Assembly: GCF_030813005.1 (NCBI RefSeq)
Contig: NZ_JAUSTU010000001.1
Location: 1-64,000, forward strand
Length of the DNA stretch: 64,000 nucleotides
From: Robertmurraya andreesenii
GTDB lineage: Bacteria; Bacillota; Bacilli; Bacillales; Cytobacillaceae
Direction of reading: 5' to 3'
Shown here: positions 22,784 through 31,587 of the stretch, in pieces
How the letters are laid out: the number at the start of each line of letters is the position of its first letter
Position numbering within the stretch: the first letter of the stretch is position 1
Notes under the pieces: generated by a model
The model's input: only the letters and a program-made list of their open reading frames with translations
Database searches by the model: none
Told to the model about the DNA's origin: nothing
Translations under genes and position numbers: made by a program

Positions 22784-24283
22784 TTGCATATTCACATAAA
22801 TGGACTGAAGGATGACCGTTTCTCACGGCCACTTCAGCTGATCGCAAACTTATTTTTTGAGGAAACGACGATTTCACTTGAGGATGGGCCTCAAAATCCA
22901 GATATCACCATTGATTTCCAGCTAAAAGTAGCCAACAATGTCATCGTGAAGGCCATTTTACAAGATAAAGAGGCTTATTTTGAAAAAGAATTGCCTGAGG
23001 CCGCTTCTGAAAAGGAACAATTCAAAGTCATCAAGAATTCAGTCTCCCATGCTTATCTTTCTGTGCTCCAGGAATATACGGGCATGGTTCAAAAATGGGG
23101 GATTCTTACTGGGGTACGGCCAACGAAGCTGTTGCATAAGTTTCTCCAATCAGGTCTTTCTAAAGCGGAGGCACACGCAAAACTAAAGGCAGAATATTTG
23201 ATTACCGATGAAAAAATCCAGCTCATGCAGGAGATTGTTGATCGACAGCTTGCCGTTGTTCCGGACCTTTATGACTTGCGAAAAGAGGTTAGTATTTATA
23301 TCGGCATTCCTTTTTGTCCGACGAAATGTGCTTATTGCACCTTCCCAGCCTATGCTATTAACGGAAGACAGGGTTCAGTAGACTCCTTTCTTGGCGGACT
23401 TCATCATGAAATGAGAAAAATTGGTGAGTGGCTGAAGGAAAATAATATCAATATTACAACGGTTTATTATGGCGGAGGGACCCCAACAAGCATCACAGCT
23501 GAAGAGATGGACATGCTCTATGAAGAGATGGTTACATCGTTTCAAAATGTCGAGAAGATTCGCGAGATCACTGTAGAGGCAGGAAGACCGGACACGATCA
23601 CCCCTGAAAAGCTTGAAGTGTTGAAAAAGTGGAATATCGACCGTATCAGTGTCAATCCGCAATCCTATACGCAGGAGACGCTTAAGGCAATCGGTCGCCA
23701 TCACACAGTCGATGAAACAATTGAAAAATTCCATCTTGCCAGAAACCTGGGCATGAACAACATCAATATGGACCTCATTATCGGTTTGCCTGGTGAAGGT
23801 GTTGCTGAATTCCAGCATTCACTTGATGAAACCGAGAAGCTCATGCCGGAATCGTTAACGATCCATACGTTAAGCTTTAAAAGGGCTTCAGAAATGACGA
23901 GGAATAAACAGAAATATAAGGTCGCCAGCAGAGATGAAATTGTAGAAATGATGAATCTCGGGGAAAAATGGACGAGAGAGCATCATTATTTTCCGTACTA
24001 CCTATATAGGCAAAAGAATATTTTGGGAAACCTCGAAAACGTTGGTTATTCCCTGCCAAATCAAGAAAGTATCTATAACATCATGATCATGGAGGAACAG
24101 CAGACGATCATTGGCCTCGGCTGCGGGGCCGCAAGTAAATTCATTGATTACGACGGTAAAATTACTCATTTCGCCAATCCAAAGGAGCCGAAAGCCTATA
24201 ACGATAGCTTTAAGGAATACACCGATAAAAAGCTCGCTATTTTAACAGAGATCTTTAATCAAGACAGAGCCCTTACTCGTTGA
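22784..24283 (+). CDS. hemZ: HemZ, radical-SAM coproporphyrinogen dehydrogenase-type enzyme
   Basis: A 499-residue radical SAM protein with an N-terminal HemZ-specific domain (about 1-160), then the cluster motif CPTKCAYC (Cys spacing CxxxCxxC, about 177-184) and HemN-like GGGTPTS and INMDLIIGLPGE. It is annotated as an oxygen-independent coproporphyrinogen oxidase in B. subtilis, where it is expressed under anaerobiosis; its exact role beside the HemY/HemQ route is unsettled. TTG 22784 lies 11 nt after GGGAG. The neighbour yhaX is the same as in B. subtilis. Confidence 0.92.
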   Translation: MHIHINGLKDDRFSRPLQLIANLFFEETTISLEDGPQNPDITIDFQLKVANNVIVKAILQDKEAYFEKELPEAASEKEQFKVIKNSVSHAYLSVLQEYTGMVQKWGILTGVRPTKLLHKFLQSGLSKAEAHAKLKAEYLITDEKIQLMQEIVDRQLAVVPDLYDLRKEVSIYIGIPFCPTKCAYCTFPAYAINGRQGSVDSFLGGLHHEMRKIGEWLKENNINITTVYYGGGTPTSITAEEMDMLYEEMVTSFQNVEKIREITVEAGRPDTITPEKLEVLKKWNIDRISVNPQSYTQETLKAIGRHHTVDETIEKFHLARNLGMNNINMDLIIGLPGEGVAEFQHSLDETEKLMPESLTIHTLSFKRASEMTRNKQKYKVASRDEIVEMMNLGEKWTREHHYFPYYLYRQKNILGNLENVGYSLPNQESIYNIMIMEEQQTIIGLGCGAASKFIDYDGKITHFANPKEPKAYNDSFKEYTDKKLAILTEIFNQDRALTR

Positions 24284-24299
24284 GTAGGGTTCTTTTTTT
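24267..24299 (+). terminator. Terminator overlapping the hemZ stop codon
   Basis: GAGCCCTTACTC and GAGTAGGGTTC form the stem, followed by TTTTTTT; the TGA stop is in the loop and 3' arm. Confidence 0.88.
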
Positions 24300-24407
24300 G
24301 CTGATTTTGAAATATTTTAAAAGGGTTTTTATACTATCATGTAGAACTAATGATATGTGCTTATGAAAGCGCTATTACTGTTCATTATTTTGAAGGGGGA
24401 TGTAAGA

Positions 24408-26018
24408 ATGATGATGCAAACACCATTAACGATGACACAAATGATTAAGAGAGCAGAGAAGTTTTTTCCGAAAAAGCAAGTCATCTCACGGACAACGAAA
24501 GGGATCAAAAGATTCACCTATAAAGAAATCGCCGAGAGAACAAGAAGACTTGCAGATAGCTTGCAGAAGCTTGGTGTTGAAAGAGGGGACAGGGTTGGAA
24601 CGCTAGCCTGGAACACTCATCGTCACCTCGAAGCTTATTTTGCCATTCCTTGTAGTGGGGCCGTCCTACATACAATCAACATTCGTCTCGCACCTCAGCA
24701 TATCTCCTACATTATTAATCACGCCGAAGACAAGGTTCTACTCATTGATTCAGATATTCTACCACTTATCGAAGCCATCAAGGATCATATACCAACTGTA
24801 AAAGCATTTGTCATCATGACAGATGAGGATGAACTACCAGAAACAACGCTATCCCCTGTCTACCACTATGAAGAGCTCATCTCAAAGGGAAGCAATGACT
24901 ATGAATACCCAGATGATATTGATGAAAATGCTCCAGCTGGAATGTGCTATACATCGGCAACTACTGGCAATCCAAAGGGTGTGGTCTATACCCATCGAAG
25001 CACCGTTCTTCATAGCATGGCACTTGGAATGGTCGACAGCGCCGGTGTAAGTGAAAAGGATATTGCTCTCCCAGTTGTTCCGATGTTCCATGTTAATGCA
25101 TGGGGGCTTCCATTTGCAGGTGTCTGGTTTGGGACAACGCTCGTGATGCCTGGAGCTTATTTCACTCCTAAGATCTTGGCCGAGCTCATTGAACAGGAAA
25201 AGGTAACCATGACAGCTGGAGTGCCTACTATTTGGCTGGGACTTCTAAAGGAACTAGAAGCAAATGAGTATGACTTAAGCAGCCTGCGCTATATTCTTTG
25301 CGGGGGCTCTGCCGCTCCAAAGAGCATGATCAAAGCTTTTGAGCAAAAATATAAAATTCCATTCATCCATGCATACGGGATGACTGAAACAAGTCCTCTT
25401 GTCGTCATCTCAAATTTAAAGAGCTACCAGGAAGAGCTTTCTGATGAAGAAAAGCTTGAATATAAAGCAAAGCAGGGTGTCCTTGTACCTGGTCTAGAAA
25501 TGAAGGTCGTCGGCAAGGATGGAGAAGTTGCTTGGGACGGCAAGGAAATGGGAGAACTAGCTATTCGTGGACCGTGGATTGCCTCGGAGTATTACAAGGA
25601 TGAGCGAACGGCCGATGCTTTCAGAGACGGCTGGCTCTACACCGGTGACGTCGTAACTGTTGATGAGGAAGGGTTCATGAAGATTGTCGACCGCACGAAG
25701 GATTTAATCAAGAGTGGGGGAGAGTGGATTTCCTCCGTTGACCTTGAAAATGCCCTGATGGCTCATGAGGCAATCTTTGAGGCAGCGGTCATTGCTGTTC
25801 CGCATGAACAGTGGCAGGAACGCCCGATTGCCTGCGTCGTTCTGAAGGAGAACGCACAGGCTACAAAGGAAGAACTGATCGAGTTCCTTAAGCCACAGTT
25901 TGCGAAATGGTGGCTGCCAGATGACATTCTTTTCATGGACGAAATTCCAAAAACCTCCGTTGGAAAGTTTTTAAAGCGGGCACTGCGTGATCAAGTGCAG
26001 GAGCAAATCCAACAATAA
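24408..26018 (+). CDS. Long-chain fatty-acid-CoA ligase (acyl-CoA synthetase)
   Basis: A 536-residue ANL-superfamily enzyme that activates a carboxylic acid as acyl-AMP and then acyl-CoA. The P-loop YTSATTGNPKGVVYTHR (about 180-196), the A5 motif YGMTETSP, the hinge YTGDVV...IVDRTKD and the catalytic Lys in KTSVGKFLKR are present. ATG 24408 follows AAGGGGGATG. The chain length preferred is unknown. It stands between hemZ and an enoyl-CoA hydratase gene but is separated from the latter by hairpins, so a shared beta-oxidation role is plausible but not shown. Confidence 0.9.
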   Translation: MMMQTPLTMTQMIKRAEKFFPKKQVISRTTKGIKRFTYKEIAERTRRLADSLQKLGVERGDRVGTLAWNTHRHLEAYFAIPCSGAVLHTINIRLAPQHISYIINHAEDKVLLIDSDILPLIEAIKDHIPTVKAFVIMTDEDELPETTLSPVYHYEELISKGSNDYEYPDDIDENAPAGMCYTSATTGNPKGVVYTHRSTVLHSMALGMVDSAGVSEKDIALPVVPMFHVNAWGLPFAGVWFGTTLVMPGAYFTPKILAELIEQEKVTMTAGVPTIWLGLLKELEANEYDLSSLRYILCGGSAAPKSMIKAFEQKYKIPFIHAYGMTETSPLVVISNLKSYQEELSDEEKLEYKAKQGVLVPGLEMKVVGKDGEVAWDGKEMGELAIRGPWIASEYYKDERTADAFRDGWLYTGDVVTVDEEGFMKIVDRTKDLIKSGGEWISSVDLENALMAHEAIFEAAVIAVPHEQWQERPIACVVLKENAQATKEELIEFLKPQFAKWWLPDDILFMDEIPKTSVGKFLKRALRDQVQEQIQQ

Positions 26019-26028
26019 CTTAAACACG

Positions 26029-26091
26029 GAAGGTGAATATCATTCTAACCTTCTCCTAATAAATAGTCGGTTGGTTGCCAGCCGACTATTC
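26029..26091 (+). terminator. Two hairpins after the acyl-CoA synthetase gene
   Basis: GAAGGT...ACCTTC (from 26029) and AATAGTCGGTT...AGCCGACTATT (26064-26091). The second is strong but lacks a long T run, so termination is probable rather than certain. Confidence 0.5.
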
Positions 26092-26194
26092 CATTCCAGG
26101 ATTGATGATAATTTTTAAAATATTTAAAAAAGTGCTTATTTATTTTGGCAAATCCTTTATAATGAAGGTGAATATTTAAAGGAGGGGAAGGACC

Positions 26195-26986
26195 ATGACA
26201 ACTGAATTTCTCACAAATACGGTAAAGGTCAGCATAGATGGTCGAGTGGCAACGATTCAATTGAATCGTCCAGAAAGCTTGAATTCGATTAATGCAGAAA
26301 TGGTGAGGGAATTACTCTATACGCTCAAAGAAATTAGTAATTCTGATGAAATTGATATCGTTGTGTTCACTGGAAATGAAAGGGCTTTTTCTTCGGGTGG
26401 AGACATTAAAACAATGCTTAGCCAGCCAGCAAGTGAAAACGATTTCTACACCATTATGGATAACATTAATGAACTGATTGTAACGATCAATAATTTACCA
26501 ATGCTTACGATAAGTAGCATTTCGGGCGCGGCGGCAGGCCTAGGCTTCAGCCTTGCTCTTGCTACAGACTACATACTCGCTGATGAAAGCAGCAAGCTTG
26601 CGATGAATTTCATCGGAATTGGTTTGATTCCAGATGGAGGGGCTCACTTCTTCCTGGAAAAAAGACTAGGTGCCGATAAGGCCCAGCAATTAATTTGGGA
26701 TGGCAAAGTATTATCCGCACAGGAAGCGCTTAAGCTGAACCTGATTCATGAGGTGTCCTCGAACTATCAAGAGGCGCTTGAAGCCAAAATCCAAGAATGG
26801 CTCAACAAACCGATTAAAGCGATGATTAAAACGAAGAAAATTCTTGCTGAGAAAAATCGTCCTCAACTATTAAAGATTCTTGAGCTTGAGAAGAATGGTC
26901 AATATCAAATGAGGCAAACAAAGGATCATAAAGAAGGAGTGGCAGCATTCCTAGAGAAAAGAAAGCCACAGTTCACAGGAGAATAG
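26195..26986 (+). CDS. yhaR: Enoyl-CoA hydratase/isomerase family protein, YhaR-like
   Basis: A 263-residue crotonase-fold protein. The oxyanion-hole segments are RAFSSGGDIKTML (about 63-75) and ISGAAAGLGFSLALATDYI (about 110-128); the second catalytic acid region reads IPDGGAHFFL, with Asp rather than the Glu typical of hydratases, so the exact reaction is uncertain. ATG 26195 follows AAAGGAGGGG. The order hemZ ... yhaR ... yhaQP matches B. subtilis with insertions. Confidence 0.85.
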   Translation: MTTEFLTNTVKVSIDGRVATIQLNRPESLNSINAEMVRELLYTLKEISNSDEIDIVVFTGNERAFSSGGDIKTMLSQPASENDFYTIMDNINELIVTINNLPMLTISSISGAAAGLGFSLALATDYILADESSKLAMNFIGIGLIPDGGAHFFLEKRLGADKAQQLIWDGKVLSAQEALKLNLIHEVSSNYQEALEAKIQEWLNKPIKAMIKTKKILAEKNRPQLLKILELEKNGQYQMRQTKDHKEGVAAFLEKRKPQFTGE

Positions 26987-27027
26987 GAAGAGTTAGCAAT
27001 TTGGATATACCCTCAAAAAACATCGGG

Positions 27028-27064
27028 TCTGAAGTGTCTAAAGGACAAATTTCAGGCCCTTTCT
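27028..27064 (+). terminator. Hairpin after yhaR
   Basis: GGGTCTGAA and TTCAGGCCC pair across an 18-nt loop, followed by TTTCT. It overlaps the sigma-E-like promoter of the next unit. Confidence 0.55.
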
Positions 27065-27072
27065 CATACAAT
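27045..27072 (+). promoter_or_regulatory. Sigma-E-like promoter for the yodTSRQ-like cluster
   Basis: The -10 CATACAAT (27065-27072) matches sigma-E CATACAnT perfectly. The -35 ACAAATT is two mismatches from the consensus, with a 13-bp spacer. The homologous B. subtilis operon is sigma-E controlled. The distance to the first ORF is about 130 bp. Confidence 0.45.
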
Positions 27073-27202
27073 AAATTAACTAGACCATATATCCCCATGC
27101 ACAGGCAGATTAGAGAACAAGAATGCTAGCTACGATAACACGTAAGAACTCCCACTCATAAGGTATATTGAATTTCTTTTTTGGCGAGAGGAAGTGAAGG
27201 GC

Positions 27203-28570
27203 ATGAAACGCTCCTTTTTAATTAAGCCGATGCTTGACGACGATTATCCAACGGCTAAGTATGGAAAGGGCATCTACATTTATGATGAAAATGATAAACA
27301 GTATTTAGATGGATCTTCTGGTGCCGTAACTGCTGGAATCGGTCACGCTGTTCCTGAAATAATTGAAGCGATGCATGCGCAGGCTCAAAAAATCTCCTTT
27401 GTCTACCGTTCACAGTTCACAACAGAGGAAGCAGAGAGGCTTGCGGAAAAGCTAAGTCATATTGAATTCATAAAGGATGGAGAATACTGCTCATTTTTTG
27501 TCAACAGTGGTTCAGAGGCCACGGAAACAGCGATGAAAATTGCTATTCAATATTGGCAGGAGCAAGGTAAGCCGACAAGAATCAAAGTAATTTCGAGATG
27601 GACTAGTTATCATGGCATCACAATGGGGGCTTTATCCCTATCGGGGCATTCAGAAAGAAGAAAGCGCTTCGTCAGTTTACTCGATGACCTGCCAACAATC
27701 CATGCACCATATTGCTACCGCTGTCCATTTGCTGAAAGCTTCCCAGGCTGTCAGTTAAAATGTGCTTCAGAGCTAGAGGGGGCCATTCAGAGATTGGGTG
27801 CAGATCAAATAGCCGCTTTTATCGCTGAACCAATTATAGGGGCGGCAGGAGCTGTCATTGTTCCGCCGGAAGGATACTACGAAAGAATTAAGGAAATATG
27901 CGAACGCTATGAAATTCTTTTTATTGCTGATGAGGTGATGACCGGAATCGGTCGAACAGGAAAAATGCTTGCGATGGAGCACTGGGATGTCAAACCAGAT
28001 ATCATTGCGCTTGGGAAAGGAATGAGCGCAGGCTATACTCCTATTGCTGCGACCCTTGTTAGTGAGGAAGTAATGAAGCCAATAAGACAAGGTTCCAAGG
28101 TGATTATGAGCGGTCACACTTACAGTGCCAATCCTCAGTCCGCCGCTGTGGCTCTTGCTGTATTGGACTATATTGAGCGGCATCATTTGGTTGAAGAGGC
28201 AGCCGAAAACGGTGCATACCTGCTTAACGAATTACAGAAGCTTGCGAAAAATTATCCGATTATTGGCGATGTCAGAGGAAAGGGACTGATGGCGGGGGTC
28301 GAGTTTGTCTCTAATTTCTTTAGTAAGTATCCATTTAGCAAAAATGTGAATTTGACAAATAGGATTGTCGCAACAGCTAGGGATAAGGGACTCCTCATCT
28401 ATCCTGCTTCGGCAGGAATCGAAGGCGGAGATGGGGATGCCGTGATCATTTCCCCTCCATTAACGATAAAAAAACATGAAATTGATCAATTGATTCATAT
28501 TTTTAGAGACACGATTGAGGAAGTGCAAGGTGGCCTCATGATGGATGATGAACTTGGTTCGATAAGTTAG
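27203..28570 (+). CDS. yodT: Class III PLP aminotransferase, YodT-like
   Basis: A 455-residue aminotransferase. The catalytic Lys is in IIALGKGMSAGYTP, the cofactor phosphate region is FVNSGSEATETAMK, and the Asp binding the pyridine N is in LFIADEVMTGIGRTG. ATG 27203 fits GAGGAAG spacing; GTG 27194 is too close. A Cys cluster (CYRCPFAESFPGCQLKC, about 175-191) is a notable insert. It heads a cluster with two CoA-transferase subunits and an M20 peptidase, as in B. subtilis yodTSRQ, which is linked to sporulation and beta-lysine metabolism. Here kamA and yodP are missing, so the substrate is uncertain. Confidence 0.85.
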   Translation: MKRSFLIKPMLDDDYPTAKYGKGIYIYDENDKQYLDGSSGAVTAGIGHAVPEIIEAMHAQAQKISFVYRSQFTTEEAERLAEKLSHIEFIKDGEYCSFFVNSGSEATETAMKIAIQYWQEQGKPTRIKVISRWTSYHGITMGALSLSGHSERRKRFVSLLDDLPTIHAPYCYRCPFAESFPGCQLKCASELEGAIQRLGADQIAAFIAEPIIGAAGAVIVPPEGYYERIKEICERYEILFIADEVMTGIGRTGKMLAMEHWDVKPDIIALGKGMSAGYTPIAATLVSEEVMKPIRQGSKVIMSGHTYSANPQSAAVALAVLDYIERHHLVEEAAENGAYLLNELQKLAKNYPIIGDVRGKGLMAGVEFVSNFFSKYPFSKNVNLTNRIVATARDKGLLIYPASAGIEGGDGDAVIISPPLTIKKHEIDQLIHIFRDTIEEVQGGLMMDDELGSIS

Positions 28571-28581
28571 GAGGGATCAAT

Positions 28582-29283
28582 TTGAGGGAGGCAAAAAAGA
28601 AAACACCCAGCAAGGTCATCACGGTAGAGAAAGCGCTTACTTTTGTTGAAGATGGTTGTGTTTTAATGTTCGGTGGCTTTGGGGGAGTTGGAAATCCTCC
28701 TACTTTAATCAACGGAATCTATGAAAAAGGGGTTAGAAACCTCACCTTAATTGGAAATGATTCCGGATTTCCCGACATCGGCATTGGAAGAATTGTCAGT
28801 CATGGTCGGGCAAAGAAATTAATTACGACTCATATCGGCTCCAATCCGATTGCGGGGGAATTAATGGTTGAAGAAAAAATGGAGGTGGAATTTTGCCCCC
28901 AGGGAATTTTGGCTGAACGGATTCGGGCAGGCGGCGCAGGTCTTGGGGGGATTCTCTCCGATATTGGCCTAGGGAGTGTGATTGAAAAAGGAAAACAAAA
29001 GGTGTTGATTGGGAACAAGGAATATTTGATTGAAACGCCCCTGCAGGCGGATGTAGCCATTGTTCATGCCAAAAAAGCAGATACCTATGGAAACCTTGTC
29101 TACGACAAAAGTGCGAGAAACACCAATCCATTAGTAGCAACCGCAGGGAAAATTACCATTGCGGAGGCAGAAGAAATTGTGGAGCCGGGAGAGTTAGATC
29201 CAGAATGTATTATTACTCCAGGAATTTATGTTGATTATGTTGTCAAAAGCAAAGGAGTGGACTGGAAATGGGCATGGGAGTAG
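28582..29283 (+). CDS. yodS: CoA-transferase subunit A, YodS-like
   Basis: A 233-residue family I CoA-transferase alpha subunit with GGFGGVGNPPTLINGI (about 31-46), a typical CoA-site glycine-rich segment, and PQGILAERIRAGGAGLGG. It needs the beta subunit encoded next. TTG 28582 is 7 nt after TAGGAGGG. It overlaps the beta-subunit gene by 16 nt. Such enzymes move CoA between a short-chain acyl-CoA and a free acid such as acetoacetate or a 3-oxo amino acid derivative. Confidence 0.88.
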   Translation: MREAKKKTPSKVITVEKALTFVEDGCVLMFGGFGGVGNPPTLINGIYEKGVRNLTLIGNDSGFPDIGIGRIVSHGRAKKLITTHIGSNPIAGELMVEEKMEVEFCPQGILAERIRAGGAGLGGILSDIGLGSVIEKGKQKVLIGNKEYLIETPLQADVAIVHAKKADTYGNLVYDKSARNTNPLVATAGKITIAEAEEIVEPGELDPECIITPGIYVDYVVKSKGVDWKWAWE

Positions 29284-29930
29284 ATACGAGAAATCGCATT
29301 GCTAGAAGAGCGGCTAAGGAAATTAAGGATGGCATGATCGTGAATCTAGGCATTGGGATTCCCTCTCTTGTGTCCAATCACCTCCCGTCCGATATTCATG
29401 TGATGTTCCATGCGGAAAACGGCATTCTCGGAATGGGGGAGTCACCGGAAAAGGGTGCGGAGGATGCCATGCTTTGCAATGCTGGGGGCTTTCCTGTCAC
29501 GATTGTCCCTGGAGCATCCTACTTTGACAGTGCACAGGCCTTTGGCATGATTCGCGGTGGTTACTTAGACATTACGATTCTTGGAGGTCTTGAGGTAAGT
29601 GAAAAAGGAGATCTAGCAAATTGGGTAATTCCGGGAAAACGGGTGCCTGGCATCGGTGGAGGCATGGAGCTTGCCGAAAAGGCAAAGAAGGTCATTGTTT
29701 TAATGAGTCATGTGAACAAAGACGGCGAGCCGAAAATCTTAAAGGAATGCACCCTTCCATTAACTGCAGGGCGCTGTGTGGATTTAATTATTACGGATCG
29801 GGCGGTGATAGAGGTGAGGGAGGAAGGTCTTGTCCTTCTTGAAGTAATGGAGCCGTTCACGATCCAGCAGGTGGTTGAAGGTACGGGCGCTGCATTAATC
29901 ATTTCGGAGGATGTAAAAAGCATGAACTAA
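29268..29930 (+). CDS. yodR: CoA-transferase subunit B, YodR-like
   Basis: A 220-residue beta subunit. The catalytic Glu is expected in HAENGILGMG (about 48-57). GIGIPSLVSNHLP and GSYFDSAQAFGMIRGG-like segments (ASYFDSAQAFGMIRGGYLD) are typical. It forms a complex with the alpha subunit, from which it is translationally coupled by a 16-nt overlap. Confidence 0.88.
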   Translation: MGMGVDTRNRIARRAAKEIKDGMIVNLGIGIPSLVSNHLPSDIHVMFHAENGILGMGESPEKGAEDAMLCNAGGFPVTIVPGASYFDSAQAFGMIRGGYLDITILGGLEVSEKGDLANWVIPGKRVPGIGGGMELAEKAKKVIVLMSHVNKDGEPKILKECTLPLTAGRCVDLIITDRAVIEVREEGLVLLEVMEPFTIQQVVEGTGAALIISEDVKSMN

Positions 29931-29946
29931 CATGGGGGTGTGTTGA

Positions 29947-31215
29947 ATGGCTAGAGAGGGCAAGATCCGGGAATGGCTTGAGCAACATCGTGAACGAGGA
30001 ATCCAGCTCCTAGAACAATTTGTTAGAGCTAGAAGTACCCAAGGAAATGAGAAGGACGTTCAACAGCTAGTCATAGAGGAGCTTGAGCGAATGAACCTAG
30101 AGGTGGATGTTTGGGAGCCGGGCGGGAAAGAGCTTCTAGGCAACCCTTATTTTGCATCATCAAGAAAAGAGTTTTCAGGAAGCCCTAATGTAGTTGGTGT
30201 GCTAAAGGGGGCGGGAAATGGTCGCTCGATCATCCTCAATGGACATGTGGATGTTGTACCAGAGGGGGACCTAGATAAATGGGAGGATGACCCTTATAGT
30301 GCAAGGATTGTTGATGGAAAAATGTTTGGCCGTGGCACGACAGATATGAAGGGTGGAAATGTTTCACTGCTCCTAGCCATACAAGCGATCCAAGCATTGG
30401 ACATTCGTCTAAAGGGAGATATTATTTTTCAAAGTGTGGTAGAGGAGGAAAGTGGTGGGGCAGGCACGCTTGCGACCATTTTGAGAGGCTATCAGGCAGA
30501 TGCTGCTCTTATTCCTGAGCCCACCAACATGAAGATATTCCCGAAGCAGCAAGGGTCGATGTGGTTCAGATTACATGTCAAGGGGCAATCAGCACATGGT
30601 GGCACACGCTATGAGGGAGTAAGTGCGATTGAAAAGAGCATGAAAGTTGTAGAATCGATTCTCGAGCTGGAAAAGGTACGTAATGAAAGAGTGACTGACC
30701 CTTTGTATGAGAAGATCCCGATTCCGTTTCCTATTAATCTAGGCAAAATATCGGGAGGAGATTGGCCTTCCTCTGTTTGTGATTTGGTGGTGATGGAAGG
30801 AAGGATGGGCGTATCTCCAGAGGAAACAATGGATGCTGCCAAAGCAGAATTGGAAAGCTGGCTTGTAGGCTTGAAGGAAGTCGATCCATGGTTTGAGAAG
30901 CACCCTGTCACGGTGGAGTGGTTCGGTGCACGCTGGTTGCCAGGGTCCATTGATGTTGAACATGAATTAATGAAAACCCTTGTTGTCAATTATAAGAGAG
31001 TATTAGATGAAGAGCCGATTATTGAAGCGTCACCATGGGGAACGGATGGCGGCCTTTTAACAGGTGTCGGGGGCACACCGTCCATTGTTTTTGGCCCCGG
31101 CGTAACGGAAATGGCTCATTTTTCAAATGAATACATTGAGCTTGATAAAATCTTTATCACTGCAGAAATTATTGCCCTATGTCTATTGGATTGGTGTGGT
31201 GTTGACGGCGAATAA
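29947..31215 (+). CDS. yodQ: M20-family deacylase, YodQ-like (ArgE/DapE type)
   Basis: A 422-residue zinc hydrolase. Metal-site motifs are LNGHVDVVPEGD (about 98-109), FGRGTTDMKGG (about 125-135), and VVEEESGG (about 162-169, with the catalytic Glu pair). The dimerisation lid lies at about 200-320. It would release an acyl group from an N-acylated amino acid. ATG 29947 follows TGGGGGTGTG. It is the last gene of the cluster. In B. subtilis the homologue is followed by yodP and kamA, which are absent here. Confidence 0.87.
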   Translation: MAREGKIREWLEQHRERGIQLLEQFVRARSTQGNEKDVQQLVIEELERMNLEVDVWEPGGKELLGNPYFASSRKEFSGSPNVVGVLKGAGNGRSIILNGHVDVVPEGDLDKWEDDPYSARIVDGKMFGRGTTDMKGGNVSLLLAIQAIQALDIRLKGDIIFQSVVEEESGGAGTLATILRGYQADAALIPEPTNMKIFPKQQGSMWFRLHVKGQSAHGGTRYEGVSAIEKSMKVVESILELEKVRNERVTDPLYEKIPIPFPINLGKISGGDWPSSVCDLVVMEGRMGVSPEETMDAAKAELESWLVGLKEVDPWFEKHPVTVEWFGARWLPGSIDVEHELMKTLVVNYKRVLDEEPIIEASPWGTDGGLLTGVGGTPSIVFGPGVTEMAHFSNEYIELDKIFITAEIIALCLLDWCGVDGE

Positions 31216-31250
31216 AGAAAAGAGCCTCCATTTTCACTAATAATGGAGGC
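31213..31250 (-). terminator. Terminator between yodQ and yhzD
   Basis: GCCTCCATT and AATGGAGGC form the stem. The T-rich tract is better on the minus strand (TCTTTTCTTT), serving yhzD; it may also slow the plus-strand unit. Confidence 0.8.
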
Positions 31251-31260
31251 CCTTCTCGTT

Positions 31261-31446
31261 TTAGGGATGAAACAGCAGCAGCTTTCCGCTTGGAGAGGTG
31301 CAGCGATGAGTCTTTTCTAATGCCCCTTTTTCTGAAAGCATCTTCTCCCCTAATTGCTTTGCCTCAATATCATCCTTGGCTTCAAATGCTTCATCCACAA
31401 GTTTTTCCCCGTTTGGTTCAAATACCGTTAATTTATAAGTTTTCAT
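31261..31446 (-). CDS. yhzD: YhzD-like small protein
   Basis: A 61-residue protein, MKTYKLTVFEPNGEKL at the start and CTSPSGKLLLFHP at the end. It resembles B. subtilis YhzD by pattern and location. An in-frame TTG at 31452 is a possible alternative start. There is no signal peptide or TM helix. Function is unknown. Confidence 0.78.
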   Translation of the reverse strand: MKTYKLTVFEPNGEKLVDEAFEAKDDIEAKQLGEKMLSEKGALEKTHRCTSPSGKLLLFHP

Positions 31447-31587
31447 AACCAAGCATTCCCCTTTACCTTATATATACCATTATTTTTGCATAATTTTTGA
31501 AAATTTGCAAAGAGGAAAAATTCTATCTTGAAAATGAATCCATTTGGATTTGTTTACGTATAAACTAATGGAAGAGGAGGATGCAGT

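Noticed and set aside
22452..22877. 141-residue minus-strand ORF
   Set aside because: It reads through the 20-bp tandem repeats and into yhaX and hemZ on the opposite strand; repeated LRKF/ICGK peptides reflect the repeats, not a protein.
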